Positions 55,792 to 63,903 of a stretch of 64,000 nt of DNA are shown here, in pieces. The notes under the pieces are model-generated. The model was given only the letters and a program-made list of their open reading frames with translations. It did not search any database and was not told the DNA's origin. This stretch comes from Nematocida parisii ERTm1 (taxonomy: Eukaryota > Microsporidia), in the NCBI RefSeq assembly GCF_000250985.1, contig NW_013524647.1, positions 396,983 to 460,982 of the forward strand, written 5' to 3'. Numbering within the stretch: position 1 is the first letter of the stretch; each line of letters begins with the position of its first letter. The position numbers were made by a program, and so were the translations under genes.

Positions 55792-56931
55792 ATGGCAAAT
55801 TATATTGATGAGAATAGACTAAAAACAGAAGTACATAGAGAGTTCAAAGATAATGAAGAATATATAACAAAAGAAGGCATAAACAAAATATATCAAATAA
55901 TAACAGAAATCATTAGAAAACAAGACATATTTACAGAGCTACCAGAATCAATAGAGCATCTAGCGTATAATCTACTGTATATACAGATATATAATAGGAT
56001 TATATATAGGAATATTAATTATAATGGTATTATATCTATAATTACTGACTGTATAAATCATATAGACATAATTATAGATATAATTATGAGTGTAGCAGAA
56101 GGCTTAAATAGTACACATAAAAAACAAGCATTTTATAGATTAATGGGAAATAATCACAGAATTATGGTATGTGCATATAAATATAGAAGTATTTTCTATG
56201 ATTCATCCATTAATATACTGTGTAAGAGTATAAATATATCAGAATTATATGAAGAAATAACTTCTGAAGATGGCATGGTTAAATTATGTGAGTTAACTAG
56301 CTCAGGAGACTGTTCTAGGTTACAGAATGCATTAAATATACTAATGAAATATGGTGATAACCTAACCACACCAGATGAGTATGGAATATAACACTCAAAT
56401 ATAGATAATTTAGGTATATGTGATGATGATATTTATTCATTATACTTACTTACAAGAACAGATAAGTACGATAATATTCAATTTATGGAATTCTTTAAAG
56501 ATTCATTTTATAGCTTAATTTATATTCAAGACAATAACGAACCCACTTTAAAAATCCATTCTATCTATAATTTATATTCTATAGTACTGCATATGCTTGA
56601 AGATGAATATATGCCAGATACTGAATTATATAAAAAAAAGAACATAGCCAGAATTAAAGAGTATTTAAATAACATATTAAACCTATCCATGGATATTGTG
56701 TATAATATTACAGAATCGTACGTGTACTATGATATCGTATACCATAACCATTTTAGCATTAATAATTCCAAGGATAATGTAATTAATAACTATTTAAAAT
56801 CAACAGAATATGAAATTTCAATTATTAACCATCTGTGTATTCAAGAGAACGCTATAATTGGCTTAAAGTATCTTATAGTAATATTTATAATTGTTTCTAT
56901 AATTATGAGTTTAGAGTACTTAATAGGATAG
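55792..56931 (+). pseudogene. Helical protein with C-terminal TM, broken by one in-frame stop
   Basis: Unknown protein of about 379 codons. The frame from ATG 55792 stops at TAA (56389-56391), then continues in the same frame, without ATG, through HSNIDNLGICDDDIYSLYLL to 56931. The second half ends with a transmembrane segment (AIIGLKYLIVIFIIVSIIMSL, about 355-376). Composition (Ile, Asn, Tyr, Asp rich) is the same on both sides of the stop, and neither other frame is open, so a single nonsense change is the simplest explanation. The stop is followed by C, a context that favours readthrough in eukaryotes, so a leaky gene is an alternative. No known domain. Architecture resembles the gene at 44.05 kb (helical body then one TM). 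Confidence 0.72.
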
Positions 56932-57449
56932 TAAATAAAAATAGTATATTAAAGCATGAAAGAGTGTGTGATATTATGATTATAAATCTGTATAAGGATA
57001 TCATGAATTAAATAGCAAGTTTATGTATGTTTAAGTATTCAAGTAAAAGTGGCTATAATTATTATTAGTATATTCGGGTTATATCCCAATAAAACATATT
57101 ACACACCGTATATTATATTATGTACGCATGTTTTCTTAAAATTAAAGTATTATTTATGCCATACCTTCATATTTAAATTATTTTCTACTGAAATAAAAGA
57201 AAGTGTAAATAATTTATTTTTAAATTCAATAAAAATATAATTTATTTCTATTTTTAAATACCAATTATAATAGTATAATTATATAATATAATTATATATT
57301 TACTGGTATATGCTGTACTATTAGTTAGTTACCCCTTGTACAGAATTAACACTGATTCAAATTTGTTACTATTCTCATCTTATATAGTCACAATTTCCAA
57401 TTATGACAGCTCTATAAGACTTCCAAGACGTAGGTGAGAGTCTTCCACA
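56932..57449. other. Convergent intergenic region
   Basis: A short frame (57049-57240) begins with GTG and encodes hydrophobic AT-rich sequence; not called. One octamer at 57074-57081. The rest is AT-rich. Confidence 0.5.
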
Positions 57450-58709
57450 TTAGGCATGGTTCATCCTAGGATCAAAACCAACACTATTAATCAATATTTG
57501 TATAATCTTATTGTATTTTTCAGTACGTTCATCATCATTATTACATAATATAATTCTATTAGTATCTAAATAATTAAATATGTGGTTCAGATTTTCAATA
57601 CTCCATTGAATATTTTGTTTATCTTCTATTACAAGATAATTATTATCTATAATATTGAATAAATATAGCAAACATACCTCTTTATCATGTAAATTCTCAT
57701 ATAAAAATATATTAAAAAACCATGCCAAGTAGATATTTGTTACTTGATACTTATCTAGTTCATTAAATGAGAACCGAATAATACCCATTATCTCATTAAA
57801 TGTGTCAATTTTAGGTTTAGTTGTATGGTCTAAATAATAAAGTATATCCTTAATCATAGAGTGATAATTATTGATCAAGTCATACCATTCATCTGATTTA
57901 CATACTGTGTTCATTAGCTCGGTAAAACAATATGTAAAGATATTATCTACAGCGTTTGTAGATAGAAACAATGCTTGGCATAATGGTTTAAATGACTCAG
58001 CAATGTGTATTTCTATACCATCGATCCAGATGTCCTTACCAATTTTTGTATAATATTCTTCAGCTTTTGGATTGAAAAAATAGCCTTGTAATATACTATT
58101 TCTTGTATAAAAGTGATCCATTTGGGAACTTCCTATAATATTGTCTGTCATTCGGGTTAGTGAGGGGTCATTTCTAATCGAATTAGCATGTAACATCAAG
58201 AAGTGTGTAACGATATATTTCTTGTGATCAACCGAATCAATTCTTCCGTATAAGAATATAGTAAGTACACCTCTGTAACTACCGGCATTAATACTATTTA
58301 AAATTATGCTTTTAACAGAATTATCCTCGTACACACAATTACTTTGTATTTTAGCGAACTCTACAGAAATGTAATGCCTAATTATACATTCTATATAATT
58401 ATTTGGATTATTATATGCATTCCAGATTTCATTGAGCTTCTCTTTAATAATTGGTTTATTCACATTCAATATTGAATCTCCTAATAGATCTAGTCTGCAT
58501 TGATGTTCTTCTATATGTATTGTTACCCTTTCACATACCCTTTCATCCATATAAACTAGATCAAAATCATCAAAAAAGTCAAGTGTTTCATCCACACGCG
58601 TTTCTGCTCTAAACAAGTCACATTGCATTTTAAGATTCTTGTTCTTTGATAGTGCATTAATTAATGCAGATAGATTGTTTTCTATATCAATCTCTTCACC
58701 TGGTTCATC
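57450..58709 (-). CDS. Lineage-specific protein, 5-prime end lost in assembly gap
   Basis: Not recognised. The ATG at 58628 is not the real start: the same frame stays open through 27 further codons (DEPGEEIDIENNLSALINA...) to the gap edge at 58709. The visible 419 residues are helical, Ile/Asn/Tyr/Asp rich, without membrane segments. On the far side of the gap, the minus strand at 59665 reads MLFHAMIAVVIK, which has the look of a signal peptide start and could be this gene's N-terminus. The stated gap length would put them out of frame, but gap lengths are often estimates. A further member of the secreted lineage-specific class is likely. Confidence 0.65.
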   Translation of the reverse strand, partial: DEPGEEIDIENNLSALINALSKNKNLKMQCDLFRAETRVDETLDFFDDFDLVYMDERVCERVTIHIEEHQCRLDLLGDSILNVNKPIIKEKLNEIWNAYNNPNNYIECIIRHYISVEFAKIQSNCVYEDNSVKSIILNSINAGSYRGVLTIFLYGRIDSVDHKKYIVTHFLMLHANSIRNDPSLTRMTDNIIGSSQMDHFYTRNSILQGYFFNPKAEEYYTKIGKDIWIDGIEIHIAESFKPLCQALFLSTNAVDNIFTYCFTELMNTVCKSDEWYDLINNYHSMIKDILYYLDHTTKPKIDTFNEIMGIIRFSFNELDKYQVTNIYLAWFFNIFLYENLHDKEVCLLYLFNIIDNNYLVIEDKQNIQWSIENLNHIFNYLDTNRIILCNNDDERTEKYNKIIQILINSVGFDPRMNHA

Positions 58710-59629
58710 NNNNNNNNNNNNNNNNNNNNNNNNNNNNNNNNNNNNNNNNNNNNNNNNNNNNNNNNNNNNNNNNNNNNNNNNNNNNNNNNNNNNNNNNNNN
58801 NNNNNNNNNNNNNNNNNNNNNNNNNNNNNNNNNNNNNNNNNNNNNNNNNNNNNNNNNNNNNNNNNNNNNNNNNNNNNNNNNNNNNNNNNNNNNNNNNNNN
58901 NNNNNNNNNNNNNNNNNNNNNNNNNNNNNNNNNNNNNNNNNNNNNNNNNNNNNNNNNNNNNNNNNNNNNNNNNNNNNNNNNNNNNNNNNNNNNNNNNNNN
59001 NNNNNNNNNNNNNNNNNNNNNNNNNNNNNNNNNNNNNNNNNNNNNNNNNNNNNNNNNNNNNNNNNNNNNNNNNNNNNNNNNNNNNNNNNNNNNNNNNNNN
59101 NNNNNNNNNNNNNNNNNNNNNNNNNNNNNNNNNNNNNNNNNNNNNNNNNNNNNNNNNNNNNNNNNNNNNNNNNNNNNNNNNNNNNNNNNNNNNNNNNNNN
59201 NNNNNNNNNNNNNNNNNNNNNNNNNNNNNNNNNNNNNNNNNNNNNNNNNNNNNNNNNNNNNNNNNNNNNNNNNNNNNNNNNNNNNNNNNNNNNNNNNNNN
59301 NNNNNNNNNNNNNNNNNNNNNNNNNNNNNNNNNNNNNNNNNNNNNNNNNNNNNNNNNNNNNNNNNNNNNNNNNNNNNNNNNNNNNNNNNNNNNNNNNNNN
59401 NNNNNNNNNNNNNNNNNNNNNNNNNNNNNNNNNNNNNNNNNNNNNNNNNNNNNNNNNNNNNNNNNNNNNNNNNNNNNNNNNNNNNNNNNNNNNNNNNNNN
59501 NNNNNNNNNNNNNNNNNNNNNNNNNNNNNNNNNNNNNNNNNNNNNNNNNNNNNNNNNNNNNNNNNNNNNNNNNNNNNNNNNNNNNNNNNNNNNNNNNNNN
59601 NNNNNNNNNNNNNNNNNNNNNNNNNNNNN
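58710..59629. other. Assembly gap (920 N)
   Basis: Run of unknown bases. It borders a repeat-rich unit on its right, which may be why the assembly failed here. Frames reported through it are meaningless. Confidence 1.
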
Positions 59630-59852
59630 TTTAATTACTACAGCTATCATAGCATGAAATAGCAATATTCGATGATATTCAGAAAATATGTCTGTAGTGC
59701 TAGTAGTGTATCCTGCTGAAGTTCATGATATATTACATCAATACACTATTTCTTAATTAAACATGCATTAATAATCAGTTAAATAACGTAATGTTTAAAG
59801 GAGAAAATTTATAAAATATTTTTATGGCAAGCCATATTTTTTTAGTTTAAAA

Positions 59853-60215
59853 CAGTTTATTGGTATAAGTTTCGAGGAGCCTCAAACGGATGGTCGTCGA
59901 GCGCCACACACTCTCTTCTTGTTCTCTCTAAGCCGTTCCTCGTGCCCCTAGGGCGGCCGTAACAAGTTAATGTCTTTGACTGCTAGGGGTGGAGGAACGT
60001 GGCTTATAAAGTAGGACTTTATACGGTCACTCCTCAATGGGATGATGGCACTGAGATAACGTGCCACCGCGCGAGTAGTACTCACGCTACGGTGTACGCA
60101 CTGGGCCTTAGTTTCGGGATAGTCCCGGAACAGAGTCCTCCATGCGTGTTTAGGTAACTTCCCCCAAGAAGCGCATCAACCAAACTGTCTGTCGATACTT
60201 GAGATAGTGCGCCTA
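59853..60215 (+). ncRNA. GC-rich, hairpin-rich island A (candidate structured RNA)
   Basis: In AT-rich surroundings, about 360 bp of near 50 per cent GC with strong self-pairing: TAAGCC plus GTTCCTC near 59929-59941 pair with GAGGAAC and GGCTTA at 59992-60006 (one bulge); CCCCTAG (59945-59951) pairs inside it with CTAGGGG (59983-59989); TGGCAC pairs with GTGCCA (60046-60066); GTTTCGGGA pairs with TCCCGGAAC across a 3-nt loop (60111-60131, one wobble). No coding frame is plausible. Neither tRNA, 5S, SRP nor RNase P RNA was recognised, but remote forms cannot be excluded. The strand is assumed, following the downstream gene. The first 105 bp recur inverted at 61993-62084. Confidence 0.5.
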
Positions 60216-60274
60216 TCTCCTAATCAAAATTATTCATTTATAAATATAATTAAATTTTTATAAGTTATTTACAT

Positions 60275-61114
60275 ATGGGAGAACTGGTTAAATTAGAAGT
60301 TAAAAATATAGAGATAGATTTTATCTATTTATACAATTATATAAAAGTACTATTTATTGGTGTATTATGCTCGAATAACGAGAATATACCACTCGAAACT
60401 GATAAAGACAATATTCATAATTGCATAAGGACTTTTGTTATTAATGGTGATGATAGCCATGAAGAAATTGAAAAAAAATGGACAGCCATACCTCCTACTA
60501 AGTATTATAATGCATATAATTCAGTTTATGTTGGTAGTATAATAGTAGTTGCATTCTACTTATTATCACTTAAATCATTACATACGATTGAAGAAAAATC
60601 AGCCCATGCATTAAGTAATTTAATACCCACAAATATACACCCATTCCTTCATGAATATGTATTAAGTGGTAATTTCCTTTATACACTACTCCGGATTATT
60701 TCTGGTAGTTATATTATTATAGGATTAATGGAGTCAGTATATTGGATATTTATAAAATCTAAAAATATTCTCTTAAATATAATAAGTATTATAGTATTCG
60801 GGTTATTCGCTGTGGCATGTGGAAAAATAGGTTATTCAGTTATTATGTGGATAGTTTCTTTAATCTTAAGATTAGTTGAAGATTATTCTATTATATCAAA
60901 TATAATAGTATACGGATATTTATTTTTCAGAACAATTGTATTATACAATAATATATATATGGTTTATAAGAAAAGGCATTCAAATAGACACATTAGCGAA
61001 TACATTGCTTCTATAGTATATATTATTTTATTAATAATGAGTATTGCTGCTGTTATATACACATATAGTGATAATATTTTTGAAATAATTGAATATGTTG
61101 TATACTGTGACTAG
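60275..61114 (+). CDS. Multi-pass membrane protein, unknown
   Basis: Not recognised. 279 residues; no signal peptide, a 90-residue N-terminal part, then about five or six hydrophobic helices (about 88-102, 140-158, 165-190, 195-210, 225-240 and 248-266), with short loops. Composition is Ile/Tyr/Ser rich. It sits between hairpin-rich islands A and C, and its stop codon TAG is the first base of dispersed repeat copy 2, so repeat and gene have a fixed relation. A membrane transporter or a lineage-specific family is possible; no motif supports either. ATG at 60275 follows an AT-rich leader starting after island A. Confidence 0.65.
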   Translation: MGELVKLEVKNIEIDFIYLYNYIKVLFIGVLCSNNENIPLETDKDNIHNCIRTFVINGDDSHEEIEKKWTAIPPTKYYNAYNSVYVGSIIVVAFYLLSLKSLHTIEEKSAHALSNLIPTNIHPFLHEYVLSGNFLYTLLRIISGSYIIIGLMESVYWIFIKSKNILLNIISIIVFGLFAVACGKIGYSVIMWIVSLILRLVEDYSIISNIIVYGYLFFRTIVLYNNIYMVYKKRHSNRHISEYIASIVYIILLIMSIAAVIYTYSDNIFEIIEYVVYCD

Positions 61115-61313
61115 CATTTGTGTAGCATGAAATGAGTTATCGGAGTGTTTACATAAACAGGGCAGCACAAATTAAATCAGAAATATTTGTTAACACAACA
61201 AGTCAACATAAATTAAATTGATTATGCGGTCTATAAATACGTATACAGATTCAATAAAAGTCAAAGTATCTTAATGCCATTCTTTAAGAAAACAACTATC
61301 AGTGTATTTAATG
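61112..61313. repeat. Dispersed ~200-bp repeat, copy 2
   Basis: Partner of 53754-53957, same orientation. It starts at the TAG stop of the membrane protein gene, so it could be that family's conserved 3-prime flank. Confidence 0.85.
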
Positions 61314-61359
61314 ATAATTATACAATTATATAAAATTTGGGATTTATATATTTAAGGAA

Positions 61360-61720
61360 ATTGTGGTGACACCACCACTCAGACGTGAGCCCCGAGGGCG
61401 ATCCGTCTGCGCGCCAGCTCGCGCGGTGATCCCGCCAAAGCAAAGGCCGGGATCTCTGAATCAGTATATCAACTTCCGACTATTTAACCGGAGATCTTCC
61501 CCTAAAAATTGGAGGAAGACTCAGAGAAGCATCGATGGCTTAACTTCAGCGCCAGGCCTAACACACCTGCGCCCGAGACTCCGTGTTTATGCTGACTTAG
61601 GCCGCTTCCTAAAGGCAATAAAGAGCTCTCCCCTTTCATTCTCTTCTCTCTCTTGGCTACGTAGCAGGGTGGCGGTGGCGTTACTCCTTGTGAGTACGTC
61701 AATAAGCAATAAGAATAATT
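61360..61720 (+). ncRNA. GC-rich, hairpin-rich island C (candidate structured RNA)
   Basis: A chain of perfect stems in a row: GTGGTG/CACCAC (61364-61379), CAGACG/CGTCTG (61380-61409), GCGCG/CGCGC (61409-61424), GATCCCG/CGGGATC (61428-61454), TCTCTGA/TCAGAGA (61453-61527) enclosing CTTCC/GGAAG (61496-61518), and GGCCTAA/TTAGGCC (61555-61603) enclosing AACAC/GTGTT. This many nested or serial stems in one 240-bp stretch, in a region of about 25 per cent GC, points to selection on RNA structure or a transposon-type element. Frames across it begin with GTG and lack domains. The strand is assumed. Confidence 0.5.
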
Positions 61721-61992
61721 TAAAAAGAGAAAAATAGTCTGTTTTAATAGAGTAATTAAAAGACTAGAAGAACTAGATACTTAATTAACTGTTCTATTCA
61801 GATGGAGTATATACACTCAATTGGTTATGTTAATTATATAATAAAGAAGATCTTCTGAAGAACATAAGTACTAACTGCTGAGACTGCTAGAAGCATATTG
61901 AATGCCATTTGACTTGTTTTGCTGGTATAAGAAGGCGCAATAGGCAGTTTCTTTACTAATGCCGTATTGTATGAGTTAATGTCCAAGTTCTT

Positions 61993-62084
61993 GCCGCCCT
62001 AGGGGCACTAAGATCGGCTTAGAGAGTGTGTGGCACTCGATGGCCATCCGTTCAAGGCCCCTTGAGCCTTATATCAATAAACTG
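61993..62084 (-). repeat. Inverted partial copy of the start of island A
   Basis: Reverse complement aligns with 59853-59957 at roughly 75-80 per cent by eye: CAGTTTATTG, AACGGATGG, TCGAGTGCCACACACTCTC, TAAGCCG, TGCCCCTAGGGCGGC. Copy A carries an extra TTCTTGTTCTCTC, so the two are not recent duplicates. Confidence 0.85.
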
Positions 62085-62284
62085 ATTTCCATCTTTAAAA
62101 TATGTTATTATAGTTCTTTTACTTTTAGAGTGTGGCATATTGTTTTTATTTACATTAAATCTATTATTATAGAGATATTTTGATCATAAATTCGGCTGAT
62201 ATTGTATATTTCGGGTTATTAAAAATAATACGAATGTATACATATTTACGTATATTGTGAACTATATATAATTTATTAAAAATA

Positions 62285-62810
62285 AAGTATTACTTATTAT
62301 TACTTATTCATTATAATATTACTTATTGCACATTGTATACTATATAATCATTACTTATTGCACATTGTATACTATATAATCATTACTTATTACACATTAT
62401 ACATTACTTATTACACATATACTATTTATTATTATTTATTACACATTGTATACTATCTCTTATCAACTATATATGATTTCTTAAAAATGAAGTATTACTT
62501 ATGTCTTACATTACTTATTACACATTATACTATTACTTATTACACATTGTATACTATTTCTTATGAACTATACATGATTTCTTAAAAATGAAGTATTACT
62601 TATGTCTTACATTACTTATTACACATTATACTATTACTTATTACACATTGTATACTATATAACCATTATTTATTACACATTGTATACTATATAATCATTA
62701 CTTATTACACATATATTACTTACTATTACTTATTACACATTTTATATTATATTATTATTTTTGACACATTATCTTATATATTATTATTTATTATATATTG
62801 TGTATAAATT
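62285..62810. repeat. Minisatellite, ATTACTTATTACACATTGTATACTAT type
   Basis: About 15-20 units with step 22-35 bp, including two near-identical blocks with TATGATTTCTTAAAAATGAAG (near 62468 and 62573). No gene. Confidence 0.9.
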
Positions 62811-62871
62811 AAAAACTCTGTGACCTACCCGATAAAATCTATAAAAATAAAATATTTTTATTAAACGATAA

Positions 62872-63192
62872 ATGAAAGAAACAACAAAAGAAGATAAGAC
62901 CACTAAAACAACCCGAATTAACCCTAAAACAGACACAAATGAAGAAATTAGTTCTGCCTGTAAGGAGGACCCTATAAGTATAACAGCAGTACAACGGGCA
63001 CTGCCTTCTATCCTGTGCATTCACGGGATTCTTTGTTTTTTATTGCTTATCTTTATAATAAAGAAGATAAAAAAAATAATTTCAAGAAAGCCGAACAATG
63101 AAGTTGTTCCATCTGTGATAACCAATCATATACTAGTTATTAGGCGTATTCCTGATGGGAATATTTCCTGTGTTACTAATTTACGGGAGTAA
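62872..63192 (+). CDS. Small single-pass membrane protein, unknown
   Basis: Not recognised. 106 residues: a 40-residue Thr/Lys/Asp-rich hydrophilic N-terminus (ETTKEDKTTKTTR), one transmembrane helix at about 47-64 (ILCIHGILCFLLLIFII) followed by a basic stretch KKIKKIISRK, and a soluble C-terminus. The positive stretch after the helix predicts a lumenal or outside N-terminus. The next gene (63306) is also a small membrane protein, 113 bp downstream on the same strand. ATG context AACGATAAATG is good; short length makes coding less certain. Confidence 0.6.
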   Translation: MKETTKEDKTTKTTRINPKTDTNEEISSACKEDPISITAVQRALPSILCIHGILCFLLLIFIIKKIKKIISRKPNNEVVPSVITNHILVIRRIPDGNISCVTNLRE

Positions 63193-63305
63193 CGGAATAT
63201 CACAAAATATACAGAACTTATTACACATTGTGTAAAAAGTAAAACATCACCAAGCACACAGAACTTATTACACAGTGTGTAATAATTAAGAGCAACCAAA
63301 AAAAT

Positions 63306-63578
63306 ATGGAAAAATATAAAAAAATAAAAATAACCCCAGAAGAGAGAGAAATAAGGCGTAAAGCAATAATAATGAAGTATAATGTAGATATACGGCCACT
63401 ACCACCGATTAGGCAAGAACCACTCACTAACAGGGTTACTGATTATTACCACCGGGTTATATTTTATATTCCGAGTGTAAGTTTATTTGACATATTTATA
63501 TTATTATTAATTATTATATTTATTTATAAGCTTATTATTACTATTAACACAATATATAATATATTATATATTATATAG
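63306..63578 (+). CDS. Small tail-anchored membrane protein, unknown
   Basis: Not recognised. 90 residues: basic N-terminus (KYKKIKITPEEREIRRKAIIMK), a Pro-rich middle (DIRPLPPIRQEP), and a long hydrophobic C-terminus (about 62-90: LFDIFILLLIIIFIYKLIITI), consistent with a tail anchor. It is preceded by two palindromic TTATTACACA-TGTGTAA sites (near 63221 and 63270) and followed by a minisatellite. Small size leaves doubt. Confidence 0.55.
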   Translation: MEKYKKIKITPEEREIRRKAIIMKYNVDIRPLPPIRQEPLTNRVTDYYHRVIFYIPSVSLFDIFILLLIIIFIYKLIITINTIYNILYII

Positions 63579-63903
63579 TGTACAATGTGTAATAAGTAAT
63601 GATAATTTAAATTTTGGTTAATATTTATTACTGATTGTGTAATATATTTTAATATTTATTACTGGTTGTGTAATATATTTTAATATTTATTACTGGTTGT
63701 GTAATATATTTTAATAATAAATTATTTTGTGCATGATTAATTACACATTGTGTAATAAGTTCTGTTGTTTTTATTATAACCTAATTAAAATATTTTACAT
63801 TACCATATATAGTAAGTATATTTTACATTACCATATATAGTAAGTATATTTTTACATAAATTTTAATTAACTTTCTATTTATAAAATTACTTTTTGCAAT
63901 TAA
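63579..63903. repeat. Tandem TTTAATATTTATTACTGGTTGTGTAATATA repeats
   Basis: Three copies of a 36-bp unit lie at about 63610-63715, then a palindromic TTACACATTGTGTAATAAG near 63743 and a direct repeat of TTTTACATTACCATATATAGTAAGTATA (63790-63850). The region would contain the promoter of the GTPase gene at its right end. Confidence 0.8.

Noticed and set aside
57049-57240. 63-residue hydrophobic frame
   Set aside because: GTG start and composition no different from random AT-rich DNA.
53754-61313. The two 200-bp direct repeats as LTRs of one 7.5-kb element
   Set aside because: The interval contains TrpRS and other ordinary genes and no reverse transcriptase or integrase.
61363-61737. 124-residue frame and its 66-residue antisense frame in island C
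   Set aside because: GTG start, Arg/Pro/Ser composition from GC-rich hairpins, no domain; the stems explain the sequence better.
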